Part shown: positions 36,228-45,596 of the stretch, one piece after another
Layout: the number at the start of each line of letters is the position of its first letter
Position numbering within the stretch: the stretch's first letter is position 1
Assembly (NCBI RefSeq): GCF_035934735.1
Contig: NZ_CP142396.1
Location: 496,001 to 560,000, forward strand
Direction of reading: 5' to 3'
DNA length: 64,000 nt
Source: Sedimentibacter sp. MB31-C6
GTDB lineage: Bacteria; Bacillota; Clostridia; Tissierellales; Sedimentibacteraceae
Position numbers and translations under genes: made by a program
The notes under the pieces: model-generated
Seen by the model: the letters and a program-made list of their open reading frames with translations, nothing else
Told to the model about the DNA's origin: nothing
The model's database searches: none

Positions 36228-37121
36228 TTACTGAAGTCTAGTTTCTAAAACCTGATCTATATTAAAATTCTCAATTCGTAAATAATAGTCTGCGGCATCA
36301 ACTAAAGCTTGCATAGGCACTAGTCCTATTACTTCACTACCTACTACATTAACACCATATCTTGATGCTTCCATTTTAATTGTTTCAAATACTCTGTATA
36401 AAGAAGTTTTTGTATAATCAGTCATATTCATAGATACTTGAACTATTCCTCTATCTTCCAGTTCAATACCAATAGCCTTTACATATCTAAATCCACCACT
36501 TAAATGTCTTACTTGTTTAGCAATTTTATTAGCAATTTCAAGATTGTTAGTAGAAAGATTTACATTAAATGCAACTAGCGGCATCCTTGCACCAATAGCA
36601 GTTACACCAGCAGTAGGATGAATAGTATTTGGACCAAAATCAGGTTTCCACATATCATCTTTCATTTTTTCAGCCATACCTTCAAACTGACCTTTTCTTA
36701 TTTTAGCTAAATTTTCTCTATGTAAAGCAGTTGCTGATTTTTCATAAAGAAAAAAAGGTAAATCAAATTTTTCTGAAGCTTCTTTAGCAACTTCTTTTGC
36801 TAACTTGTCTGCTTCTTCAACTGTTACATTTTTTATTGGAATAAATGGAACTACATCAACTGCACCCATACGAGGATGTTGACCTTCATGTTGATTCAAG
36901 TCGATTAATTCAACTGCTTTTCCTATTGCTTCAATTATGGTCATTTTTAACTGCTCAGGTTCACCTACAACAGTTACAACTGTTCTGTTATGATCTTCGT
37001 CACTTGAATAATCTAAGAGTTTAACATTTTTCTTTCCTCTAAATACGTCAAGTATCTTTTCTACCTTATTTAAATCTCTACCTTCACTAAAATTAGGTAC
37101 ACACTCTACAATGCTGTTCAT
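36228..37121 (-). CDS. ftcD: Glutamate formimidoyltransferase
   Basis: This enzyme moves the formimino group of formiminoglutamate to THF, releasing glutamate. The 297-residue protein contains the family start IVECVPNFSEGRDLNKVE, the catalytic-region DHNRTVVTVVG near residue 43, NQHEGQHPRMGAVDVVPF (with the active-site histidine) and the C-terminal-domain motif VQVSMNMTDYTKT. It is the stand-alone transferase form; the cyclodeaminase is encoded separately two genes downstream. It follows hutU by 10 bp. Confidence 0.95.
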   Translation of the reverse strand: MNSIVECVPNFSEGRDLNKVEKILDVFRGKKNVKLLDYSSDEDHNRTVVTVVGEPEQLKMTIIEAIGKAVELIDLNQHEGQHPRMGAVDVVPFIPIKNVTVEEADKLAKEVAKEASEKFDLPFFLYEKSATALHRENLAKIRKGQFEGMAEKMKDDMWKPDFGPNTIHPTAGVTAIGARMPLVAFNVNLSTNNLEIANKIAKQVRHLSGGFRYVKAIGIELEDRGIVQVSMNMTDYTKTSLYRVFETIKMEASRYGVNVVGSEVIGLVPMQALVDAADYYLRIENFNIDQVLETRLQ

Positions 37122-37131
37122 TTTTACTCTC

Positions 37132-39156
37132 CTATTGATTATAATTATTTAATGTTTTTTCGATTAAGTCATCATTTGCTACAAATGGAATAGTTATATG
37201 ATCTTGTCCATCGAATTTCTTGTTGTATTCAATTGTAGTTTCTATTGAATGTTCATTTCTTGCCCAACTTCTTCTCGATACACCAACCATTGTATCCCAA
37301 GGAATAGATTTTTTAAGAATATCATCAACTCTTTCACTACCATCTAGAACCATTCCGAAACCACCGTTAATAGACTTGCTTATTCCAACTCCACCGCCGT
37401 TATGAAGTGCAACAAGACTCATTCCTCTTGCTGCATTTCCTGCATAACAATGAATTGCCATATCGGCTGTTACATTACTTCCATCATATATATTTGATGT
37501 TTCTCTAAAAGGAGAATCAGTACCGCCAGTATCATGATGGTCACGGCCTAACATAATAGGGCCTACTACCCCTTCTCTAACCATTTCATTAAATTTCAAA
37601 GCAATGTCTCTTCTTCCTAAAGCATCTTGATACAATATCCTTGCTTGTGTTCCAACAACTAATTGATTTTTTTCTGCATCTCTAATCCATATATAGTTGT
37701 CTCTATCTTGACCTCTTCTATTTGGGTCTATTACAGACATAGCTGCCTGATCAGTCTTCCTTAAATCCTCAGTCTTTCCACTTAAACATACCCATCTGAA
37801 AGGTCCATATCCGTAATCAAATAACATTGGCCCCATAATGTCCTCTACGTATGACGGAAATATAAAGCCTTCACTTGTATCAACACCATTTTTAGCTATT
37901 TCCTTTACACCAGAATCAAAAACAGCCTTCATAAATGCATTTCCATAGTCAAAGAAATATGTTCCTCTTTCTACTAAAGTTTTAACTGCTCTAAAATGCT
38001 CACCTAATGATTTATTAACATATTCAGCAAATTTTTCTCTATCATTATTTAATAATTCAGTTCTTTCATCAAAAGTAAGTCCCTTTGGACAATAACCACC
38101 ATCATACGGTACATGACATGAAGTCTGATCTGATAGTAAATCTACCTGTATGTTATTATTTACCGCATATTCTAATAAATCAACAATATTACCGTGATAA
38201 GCAATAGATATAGTTTGTTTCTTATCCATATATTTTTTAGCTATTTCAAATGCTTCCTCTAAATCATCAGTTATTTTAGATACCCAGCCTTGATTAAATC
38301 TAGTTTCGATTCTAGAATAATCAACTTCTGCAATTATACCAACTCCATTAGCAATTTCAACAGCCTTTGGTTGGGCACCACTCATACCACCAAGTCCTGA
38401 TGTGATAAATAAATGTCCTGCTAAATCCTTATCTCCTGGTATTCCAAGTTCTTTTCTTCCAGCATTAATCAAAGTATTAAAAGTCCCATGTACAATACCT
38501 TGAGGTCCTATATACATCCAGCCTCCTGCAGTCATCTGCCCATAACTAGAAACTCCCATGGCAGTAGCTTTTGCCCAATCATGTGGATTATCAAACATAC
38601 CAATCATTAAACCATTTGACAAAATTACTCTTGGACTTGTTTTATGAGATTTAAATAATCCTAAAGGATGTCCTGACATAACTGCAAGGGTTTGTTCATC
38701 AGTTAATTCTTCTAAATACTTCTTAAGCAACTGATATTGCATCCAGTTTTGACACACTTGACCAGTTTCACCATATGTAACAAGTTCATATGGATACAGA
38801 GCTACTTCATGATCCAAGTTATTATCAATCATAACTTGAAAAGCTTTGCCTTCAACACATTTTCCCTTATATTCATCAATAGGTTTACCATAAATTCTTT
38901 CTTTAGGCATAAACCTATATCCGTAAATTCGTCCGTGTTCCATTAATTCATCTAAAAATTCAGGTGCCAATATCTCATGTAGGTTTTCAGGTACGTATCT
39001 TAAAGCATTTTTAAGCGCAAGTTTAATTTCTCTATCATTTAATGTAAGATCTCTTTTAGGAGCTCTTCTTACTTTTTCCTTAAATTTTGGATATTCAGGA
39101 AGTTTGTCATCTAATTTTATTGTCATAGCACTAGATATGTCTAAATTATTAACCAT
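37132..39156 (-). CDS. hutU: Urocanate hydratase
   Basis: This NAD-dependent enzyme hydrates urocanate to imidazolone propionate. The 674-residue protein is longer than the roughly 555-residue Bacillus form and fits the long clade of anaerobes. It has GGWMYIGPQGIVHGT, the NAD-site FITSGLGGMSGAQPKA, DQTSCHVPYDGGYCPKG with the conserved active-site cysteine, and GRDHHDTGGTDSPFRET. The start follows TTGGAGG. It is the first gene of hutU-ftcD-hutI-fchA-hutP. No histidine ammonia-lyase gene is in the window. Confidence 0.95.
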   Translation of the reverse strand: MVNNLDISSAMTIKLDDKLPEYPKFKEKVRRAPKRDLTLNDREIKLALKNALRYVPENLHEILAPEFLDELMEHGRIYGYRFMPKERIYGKPIDEYKGKCVEGKAFQVMIDNNLDHEVALYPYELVTYGETGQVCQNWMQYQLLKKYLEELTDEQTLAVMSGHPLGLFKSHKTSPRVILSNGLMIGMFDNPHDWAKATAMGVSSYGQMTAGGWMYIGPQGIVHGTFNTLINAGRKELGIPGDKDLAGHLFITSGLGGMSGAQPKAVEIANGVGIIAEVDYSRIETRFNQGWVSKITDDLEEAFEIAKKYMDKKQTISIAYHGNIVDLLEYAVNNNIQVDLLSDQTSCHVPYDGGYCPKGLTFDERTELLNNDREKFAEYVNKSLGEHFRAVKTLVERGTYFFDYGNAFMKAVFDSGVKEIAKNGVDTSEGFIFPSYVEDIMGPMLFDYGYGPFRWVCLSGKTEDLRKTDQAAMSVIDPNRRGQDRDNYIWIRDAEKNQLVVGTQARILYQDALGRRDIALKFNEMVREGVVGPIMLGRDHHDTGGTDSPFRETSNIYDGSNVTADMAIHCYAGNAARGMSLVALHNGGGVGISKSINGGFGMVLDGSERVDDILKKSIPWDTMVGVSRRSWARNEHSIETTIEYNKKFDGQDHITIPFVANDDLIEKTLNNYNQ

Positions 39157-39396
39157 AATATACCTCCAATTTTTTATTTATATTATATATTATTATCGTC
39201 GAAAAATCGTCTAAGTACTTAAGATAACTTAAAGCTTGCTGTTTTATAATTCTATTATAAGCTAAATAATTTAGCTTATGAAATACCCTCTCCCCCTTGT
39301 TTTTTATAAATATTTTAATTATGCCGCAAGGCATAATTTTTTTGTTTAAGAGGCAAGGTGCACTGGAAACTTTCCAGTGCATTTTTTTAATCTATA
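39157..39396. other. 240-bp fhs-hutU gap: leader, operator motif and hairpins
   Basis: Reading on the minus strand, the fhs end is followed by a near-perfect hairpin (TGCACTGGAAA with TTTCCAGTGCA, 39360-39382), whose T run is on the plus side. A second hairpin, ATTATGCC with GGCATAAT (39319-39338), comes next. A third, AAGCTAAAT with ATTTAGCTT (39258-39277), follows. Then come AAG/TAG triplets and the CGTC motif at 39197. A 77-codon reading frame across this region looks spurious. Confidence 0.55.
39197..39212 (-). promoter_or_regulatory. CGTC-N7-CGTC motif upstream of hutU
   Basis: Plus-strand CGTC-GAAAAAT-CGTCT begins 41 bp upstream of the hutU ATG and is followed toward the gene by a TATATAAT region. 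The same arrangement precedes fhs at 41126-41141. It may be a direct-repeat operator (GACG half-sites 11 bp apart) or include a shared -35 region (TAGACG). Confidence 0.5.
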
Positions 39397-41082
39397 TTAG
39401 AATAATCCTGTTATTTTTCCATCAACATCTACATCAATTTTTTCTGCAGCAGGTACTTTAGGCAAACCAGGCATTTTCATTACATCTCCTGTTAAAGCTA
39501 CAATAAATCCTGCGCCAGCAGAAATTGTTAAATCTCTAATTGTTATATTAAATCCTGTAGGTCTTCCCAAAACTTTTGCATCATCTGTTAATGAATATTG
39601 ATTTTTAGCCATACATATAGGTAATTTATCAAAACCTAATTTTTCAAAATTAGCAATTTCTTTATTAGCTTTCGATGTAAATTCTACATCATCTGCACCA
39701 TAAAGTTTATTAGCAATTGATTTAATTTTATCTTTAATAGATAATTTTAAATCATATGCATATTCCATGTTGCTTTTATTTTCAGTAAGTTTCAATATTT
39801 CATTTGCAAGGTCGATTCCACCTTCTCCACCTTTTGCCCAAACTTCAGAAATAGATACATTAACGCCTAATTCTTCACATTTACTTTTTATTAAATTTAA
39901 CTCAGCATCTGTATCTGTTGGAAATTTGTTTATAGCTACAACTGCAGGTAATTTAAATACCTGAGTTATGTTTTCAACATGTTTCAAAAGATTTGGTAAT
40001 CCTTTATCAAGTGCATTAATATTTTCTTCTCCTAAGTCTGATTTAGAAACACCACCATTATACTTTAATGCTTTTACAGTTGCTACAATAACTACAGCAT
40101 CTGGCTTTAAACCTGTCATACGGCATTTTATATCAATAAACTTTTCAGCTCCTAAATCTGCTCCAAAACCTGCTTCAGTAATAGTGTAATCTGCTATTTT
40201 ACTAGCCATCTTAGTTGCTATAACACTATTACATCCATGGGCGATATTTGCAAAAGGTCCACCATGAATGAATGCTGGCGTTCCTTCTAAAGTCTGTACA
40301 ATATTTGGTTTAATAGCTTCCTTCAACAAAGCAGCCATTGCGCCATGAGCATTTAACTGTCCAGCAGTTACAGGTTCACCATCTCTGTTATATGCAACAA
40401 CAATCTTTGATAATCTGTCCTTTAAATCTAATATATCGTTTGAAAGACAGAATATGGCCATTACTTCTGAAGCAACAGTTATGTCAAAACCATCTTCTCT
40501 AGGTACTCCATTAGCTTTTCCACCAAGACCATCAATAACATTTCTTAACTGTCTATCATTCATATCAACTGCTCTTCGCCATACTATTTTTCTAGTATCA
40601 ATATTTAGCTTGTTACCTTGATGAATATGATTATCTAGCATTGCTGCTAATAAATTGTTTGCTGCACCTATAGCATGGAAGTCTCCAGTAAAGTGAAGAT
40701 TTATATCTTCCATTGGTATAACTTGGGCATAACCACCTCCTGCAGCTCCACCCTTAACCCCAAATACAGGTCCTAAAGACGGTTCTCTCAAAGCTATTGC
40801 TGCTTTTTTACCCAATTTTGATAATGCATCTCCTAATCCTATTGTAGTTGTTGTCTTGCCTTCACCAGCAGGAGTAGGATTAATTGCAGTAACAAGAATT
40901 AATTTAGAGTCTTCTTCATTTTTTAATTCATTCTGTAAATATTTAAAGTCGATTTTTGCCTTGTACTTACCGTAATTCTCTACATATTGACTAGGCACAC
41001 CAAATTTATCGCATACATTATTAATTACTTCCATACGTGCTTGTTGAGCGATTTCGATGTCGCTTAAGAATTTTTTTGACAT
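39397..41082 (-). CDS. fhs: Formate-tetrahydrofolate ligase
   Basis: This ATP-dependent enzyme interconverts formate plus THF with 10-formyl-THF. In histidine fermenters it runs backwards to make ATP and formate. The 561-residue protein carries [18 protein letters not shown] (P-loop-like ATP site, about residues 69-86), the [22 protein letters not shown] region, and the C-terminal [11 protein letters not shown]-type end ([16 protein letters not shown]). It lies upstream of hutU on the same strand but is separated by 240 bp. It shares the CGTC motif with hutU, so the two are probably co-regulated. Confidence 0.97.
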   Translation of the reverse strand: MSKKFLSDIEIAQQARMEVINNVCDKFGVPSQYVENYGKYKAKIDFKYLQNELKNEEDSKLILVTAINPTPAGEGKTTTTIGLGDALSKLGKKAAIALREPSLGPVFGVKGGAAGGGYAQVIPMEDINLHFTGDFHAIGAANNLLAAMLDNHIHQGNKLNIDTRKIVWRRAVDMNDRQLRNVIDGLGGKANGVPREDGFDITVASEVMAIFCLSNDILDLKDRLSKIVVAYNRDGEPVTAGQLNAHGAMAALLKEAIKPNIVQTLEGTPAFIHGGPFANIAHGCNSVIATKMASKIADYTITEAGFGADLGAEKFIDIKCRMTGLKPDAVVIVATVKALKYNGGVSKSDLGEENINALDKGLPNLLKHVENITQVFKLPAVVAINKFPTDTDAELNLIKSKCEELGVNVSISEVWAKGGEGGIDLANEILKLTENKSNMEYAYDLKLSIKDKIKSIANKLYGADDVEFTSKANKEIANFEKLGFDKLPICMAKNQYSLTDDAKVLGRPTGFNITIRDLTISAGAGFIVALTGDVMKMPGLPKVPAAEKIDVDVDGKITGLF

Positions 41083-41125
41083 AAAAGCCTCCTAAAGTAT
41101 ATTTTTTTCTATGATATATAATAGC

Positions 41126-41141
41126 CGTCTAAAAAACGTCT
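41126..41141 (-). promoter_or_regulatory. CGTC-N7-CGTC motif upstream of fhs
   Basis: Plus-strand CGTC-TAAAAAA-CGTCT begins 44 bp upstream of the fhs ATG, matching the hutU motif in sequence, spacing and position. It also lies in the intergenic region shared with the divergent formate/nitrite-transporter gene. Confidence 0.5.
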
Positions 41142-41268
41142 ACAGATATCATTTTCATATTGTACATAAATTGCTTAATACCATTTGATTTTGTCTTAAT
41201 AATAATATATCATTATATAGTATTGATTGTACATAGAAAAATATTAATTCTTTAAAGGAGGTTAAGAA

Positions 41269-42009
41269 ATGAGTAATATTTGTTTAACACCTAAAGAAAC
41301 TACTGAAGCTCTTATCAATTCTTCATTAAATAAAACTTCCATGTCTATAAGAAAAAAACTATTATTGAGTATTATGGCAGGAGTTTTTATATCTCTTGGC
41401 GCTCAAGGTTTTATGACTGCATATGATAACACCTTCCTCAGAGCAGCGATTTTCCCAATAGGTTTAATGCTTATTGTAATCGTAGGTGGAGAATTATTTA
41501 CTGGAGATTGTTTAATGACATTTGGTCTTGTACATAAACAAATTAAAGTTAAAGATTATTTGCAAACTATGGTACTTGTTTATTTAGGTAACTTCATAGG
41601 TTCATTAATTATAGTTTATCTTATCTATAATGGAGGGGTTTATAGTAATCAATCATTAATAAATGCTATTATTGCTTTATCAAAAGCCAAAATTTCTATG
41701 CCATTTGTTGAAGCATTAACTAAAGGAATACTATGTAACATACTTGTTACATTAGGAGTTTGGTTTGCAACATCAGCAAAAGATACCTCTGGTAAAATTT
41801 TAGGTTGCTGGTTTCCAATATTACTATTTGTTTTATGTGGTTATGAACATTGTATTGCAAATATGTTTTTTCTACCAATGGGCGCAATTTTTGATTCTTC
41901 TATATCTTGGGTAAATATTTTAATAAATAATTTATTACCCGTTACTATAGGAAATTTCATTGGAGGCGGAATAATTATACCCCTAATTTACTATAAAGTA
42001 TATTATTAA
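41269..42009 (+). CDS. Formate/nitrite transporter (FNT) family channel
   Basis: The 246-residue protein has six transmembrane segments. FNT motifs are visible: LGAQGFMTAYDN, GGELFTGDCLM (omega-loop region), GYEHCIANMFFLPMG with the conserved pore histidine, and NFIGGGIIIPLIYY at the end. The family includes FocA (formate), NirC (nitrite) and hydrosulfide channels. The divergent neighbour fhs and the hut genes favour formate export, but this is inference. The ATG follows AAAGGAGG. It is followed 24 bp later by the BTAD regulator. Confidence 0.88.
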   Translation: MSNICLTPKETTEALINSSLNKTSMSIRKKLLLSIMAGVFISLGAQGFMTAYDNTFLRAAIFPIGLMLIVIVGGELFTGDCLMTFGLVHKQIKVKDYLQTMVLVYLGNFIGSLIIVYLIYNGGVYSNQSLINAIIALSKAKISMPFVEALTKGILCNILVTLGVWFATSAKDTSGKILGCWFPILLFVLCGYEHCIANMFFLPMGAIFDSSISWVNILINNLLPVTIGNFIGGGIIIPLIYYKVYY

Positions 42010-42033
42010 TTAAAAATATAAAAGTAGGTGCAC

Positions 42034-44904
42034 ATGAATACTATAATTGTTAATTTACTTGGTTCTCCGATAGTAAAATTAAATGATGAAGAAGTATATT
42101 TCCCTTACAAAAAAGCAGAGGGCTTATTTTATTATGTTTGCATTAATAAAAAAATCACTAGAGAAGAAGCTATAAATATTTTTTGGGCAGATAATGATGA
42201 AAAAACTGCTAGGAAAAATTTAAGAGATGCTATTTATAAAATTAAAAAAACACTTTGCGACAATTTATTTTCATCTATATCAAAATCTATTATAGAATTT
42301 AATAATAAAGTTAATATAATTATTGACACTGATGATATAACACTTTCTAACATTCTTAATAAATATAACGGCGATTTCTTAGATAATTTTACTATTAAAA
42401 ATTGCTATGAATTTGAAAGTTGGATGTTGGAAAAGAAAAATGATTTCAAAAACATCTATATTAAAGCTATATCTGAAAAGGTCAATGAACTCGTAAATAT
42501 GGGAGATTTTAAAAGTATCCAAAAGTATAGCAATATATTAATAAGTAATGACCCTTTCAACGAGAAAACATATAGATATTTAATGAAAATTTACGCATTA
42601 TCCGGAGATTACAATAAAGCTGTAAAACTATATTATGATTTAACTGATACCTTGAAAAATGAATTAGATATAGAACCAGAAATACATACAAAAAAAATGT
42701 TTGAAGAAATATTAAAATTAAAAGACTCATCTGTATTTTCAAAAAATTCACAATCTTATTTTTATGGTAGATATAATGAACTTTATAGAATAAACAATAA
42801 CTTAAATAATTTTTACAATAATTACGGCTCTTCCATGTTAATATCAGGCGAAGCTGGCATTGGTAAAACGGCATTATTAAACAAAATAATATTTTCAATT
42901 GATAAAACTAAAAATATTATATTAAAATCTACTTGTTATAACGCTGAAGAAGACTTTTTCCTTAAACCTTGGCATAATATATTTAAAATTCTTGGAAACT
43001 ATGTAAAAGATAATAAAATTTATATTAATCCCGCTCAAGAGCAAGTTATAAGTTATGTATTTCCTTCGTTTAATAAAAAACTAAGCAGTAAAAGCGTTGA
43101 TAATATTGAACAAATTGACACTACAAGATACGAATTAGCTGTTGAAGCAATTTTTCAGTTATTTGAAAAACTATTGGAAAAGAAAAAAATTATAATCTTT
43201 TTTGATGATATACAATGGATGGATAAAATGAGTAAAATTCTGTTACTAAATATAATTACTCATTTTAAAAATAACAATATTATTTTAATTGGTGCATATA
43301 GAGATGATTATGAAAACAATTTATCTAAATTTATTACACCCTTACTTAATCGAGATTTGATTATAAAAATAATGTTGAAAAGATTCTCTTTTGATGATGT
43401 TAAAAATATTGTTTCTGATTACCTCCCTCATATGGAATCTAACAGCGATTTTTTAAGTAATATATATAATGATACTGAAGGTAATGCATTATTTTTAATT
43501 GAACTTTTAAAAGTTATACAAGAAAAGGGTTATACTAAAGAGTTATCATCTAAAGCTACTAATATTATTAAAAGCAGAATTGTAGATTTAACAAAAAATG
43601 AAAAATTAGTTTTAAATAATATATCTTTATTTTTTGATAAGGTCAGTATTGACTTTCTTAAAATGCTACTTCCTTATGATGAATTGCAAATTTTCGATAT
43701 TATCGAATCCTTACAAGAAAAAAATTTAGTAAGAGAAATAATCACAGAAAAAGAGATTTTTTATAGCTTTACTCATCAAAAAATAAGAGAATATATTTAT
43801 GATAATCAATCTGTAGGTAAAAAACAAATATTACATGAAAAAATAGCACTTTATTTTGAAGAACGTTTCAAATCTTCAGGTAATAAACATTTATATACTA
43901 ATTTAATATACCATTTTAATAAATGTGGTAATAAATTTAAATACCTAAAATACAAAGTAGAAAACTTAACAAATTTTTATACAATATATCATGAAACATA
44001 CCCTGTCTTTACTTCAGATTCAAGTAACGCTACTGAGTTCAATAGTATATTTAATGTAGAAAAAAATCTTTTAGAAATATCAAATGAACTAAATACTCTG
44101 AATCAAAATGATACAGAATATTTCAAAATTAAAATGGAAATTACTTATTTATCTGGTAGGTATTATATAACAAAAGGAGAGTATGAAAAAGGACTTAAAA
44201 ATATTGATAGCAGTATGCGAATAGCTGAAAAACTTGATAATAATATTTATTTGTTAAGCAATTATAAACAAATGATTTTTTATAGTATACAGATAAACAA
44301 TATTCCAGTAATGTTTAAATATATTAACAAAAGTCTTAATTTGTTAGAAAAAAATGATAATATCGAAGAAAGAGGTATAATTCTAAGATTAAAAGGCCTA
44401 TATTATATTAAAATCAAAAAATATGATGAAGCAACTAATCTTTTACATGAGTCAATAAATATATTCTCAAGTTTAAATAACATAAATAATAAATATAATT
44501 TAAGTATTTCTGCATGCTATAATTATCTTGGTCAAATGAATAAGGACTTAAAAAGATATGATTCTGCATTAGATTACTTTAAGAAATCTATAGATTTGTG
44601 TACTGAAAATGGAATTTTAAAAGGAATGGAAATCTTCTATTCTAATGCAGGACAAATTTTATATGAAAAGGGAAAATATGATGAAGCAGAGATATATATA
44701 AATAAATCAATTGAATTATTTAATAAATTTGGAGCCATTTGGGGTAGAGATATGGCAGAGTGTTACTCTGCATTAATTAATATTAAGAAAAATAATTTAA
44801 TAGAGGCAAAAAAACACTTTGACATTGCTTACGAGCTATCTCAAAAACTAAATAATCCTAAATCAATGCGCTTAGTAAACAACGTAAAAAAGAAATTGAA
44901 CTAA
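42034..44904 (+). CDS. BTAD/ATPase/TPR transcriptional regulator
   Basis: The protein has about 956 residues. Residues 1-95 form an OmpR-like winged helix (LGSPIVKLNDEEVYFPYKKAEGLFYY, ARKNLRDAIYKIKK). Residues about 100-225 form a bacterial transcriptional activation domain of helical repeats. An AAA/STAND ATPase follows, with Walker A GEAGIGKT (272-279) and Walker B IIIFFDDIQWMD (near 390). The C-terminal third is TPR repeats (YDEATNLLHESINIF, YDSALDYFKKSIDLC). A GTG at 42028 overlaps the AGGTG site, so the ATG at 42034 is preferred. Its place after the FNT gene suggests control of formate or one-carbon metabolism. Confidence 0.85.
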   Translation: MNTIIVNLLGSPIVKLNDEEVYFPYKKAEGLFYYVCINKKITREEAINIFWADNDEKTARKNLRDAIYKIKKTLCDNLFSSISKSIIEFNNKVNIIIDTDDITLSNILNKYNGDFLDNFTIKNCYEFESWMLEKKNDFKNIYIKAISEKVNELVNMGDFKSIQKYSNILISNDPFNEKTYRYLMKIYALSGDYNKAVKLYYDLTDTLKNELDIEPEIHTKKMFEEILKLKDSSVFSKNSQSYFYGRYNELYRINNNLNNFYNNYGSSMLISGEAGIGKTALLNKIIFSIDKTKNIILKSTCYNAEEDFFLKPWHNIFKILGNYVKDNKIYINPAQEQVISYVFPSFNKKLSSKSVDNIEQIDTTRYELAVEAIFQLFEKLLEKKKIIIFFDDIQWMDKMSKILLLNIITHFKNNNIILIGAYRDDYENNLSKFITPLLNRDLIIKIMLKRFSFDDVKNIVSDYLPHMESNSDFLSNIYNDTEGNALFLIELLKVIQEKGYTKELSSKATNIIKSRIVDLTKNEKLVLNNISLFFDKVSIDFLKMLLPYDELQIFDIIESLQEKNLVREIITEKEIFYSFTHQKIREYIYDNQSVGKKQILHEKIALYFEERFKSSGNKHLYTNLIYHFNKCGNKFKYLKYKVENLTNFYTIYHETYPVFTSDSSNATEFNSIFNVEKNLLEISNELNTLNQNDTEYFKIKMEITYLSGRYYITKGEYEKGLKNIDSSMRIAEKLDNNIYLLSNYKQMIFYSIQINNIPVMFKYINKSLNLLEKNDNIEERGIILRLKGLYYIKIKKYDEATNLLHESINIFSSLNNINNKYNLSISACYNYLGQMNKDLKRYDSALDYFKKSIDLCTENGILKGMEIFYSNAGQILYEKGKYDEAEIYINKSIELFNKFGAIWGRDMAECYSALINIKKNNLIEAKKHFDIAYELSQKLNNPKSMRLVNNVKKKLN

Positions 44905-45488
44905 CTATTTCTATGATATTTTTCATATTTTTCAAGAACAAATTTACTAATCACATTTATAATAATTATAATTATTATAAATGTGATTGACTTTATTGGG
45001 TTATAAAAAAATGATCTTACATTTTGTCCAATAAATGCTAGGGACAACAACATAACAAACTTTCCAGGTAATAATGTTATTAAAAACAATCTAGTACTCA
45101 TATTAGTCAATGCAGCCGCTCCACTTATTAAAAAAGAAGGAGTAAAAGGAAAACAATAAAAGAAAAAAAGCACAGTAAAATTTTTTCTTTTTATTTTTTC
45201 TAAAGTACCTTTATATTTACTTTTATTAATTCTTTTCTCAATTCTTTTTCCTCCTACTTTTCTAAGAAATAAAAATAAGAAAAATGAGCCTAAACAATTA
45301 CCAATCCAAGAGTAAATATATCCTGCAAAAAATCCAAAAACACTAACATTAATTATAACAAATGCTACTAATGGCAAAAATGGTAAAAATGCTTCTATTA
45401 TAGGAAAGGCAATCCCTAATAAAGGACCACCTTGCTCAACATATTTTAAAATTAAATTTGTAAAATCCGTAAAATCCATATAGTCCAT
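44901..45488 (-). CDS. VTT-domain (TVP38/TMEM64, DedA-like) membrane protein
   Basis: The 195-residue protein has about five hydrophobic segments and the VTT/SNARE-associated core: PFLPLVAFVIINVSVFGF, then GNCLGSFFLFLFLRKVGG and FYCFPFTPSFLISGAAALT. Members act in membrane lipid homeostasis or lipid scrambling; no specific role can be assigned. Its last 4 bp overlap the end of the convergent regulator gene. A 40-bp perfect palindrome inside its 3' part encodes a run of isoleucines. Confidence 0.82.
   Translation of the reverse strand: MDYMDFTDFTNLILKYVEQGGPLLGIAFPIIEAFLPFLPLVAFVIINVSVFGFFAGYIYSWIGNCLGSFFLFLFLRKVGGKRIEKRINKSKYKGTLEKIKRKNFTVLFFFYCFPFTPSFLISGAAALTNMSTRLFLITLLPGKFVMLLSLAFIGQNVRSFFYNPIKSITFIIIIIIINVISKFVLEKYEKYHRNS
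44949..44988. repeat. 40-bp perfect palindrome inside the 3' end of the VTT gene
   Basis: The 20-bp arms at 44949-44968 and 44969-44988 are exact reverse complements with no spacer. It lies 45 bp past the stop of the plus-strand regulator gene. It could therefore terminate or stabilise that transcript while also coding on the other strand. Confidence 0.75.
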
Positions 45489-45596
45489 AATAATTCACCG
45501 TAAAAAAATAAATTTTCTTGATTAAAATATAATTTTATATCTTGACTTTTTTTATAACTTATACTATATTAGTATATCACAGAAAGGATTATTTAT

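Noticed and set aside
39149-39382. 77-codon minus-strand reading frame upstream of hutU
   Set aside because: It spans three hairpins and the hutU operator region, overlaps the hutU start and has no ribosome binding site. Its codons look like translated repeat sequence.
42557-42898. 113-codon minus-strand reading frame inside the BTAD regulator
   Set aside because: It is a shadow of an AT-rich coding region, rich in Leu/Ile/Tyr by composition, with no ribosome binding site.
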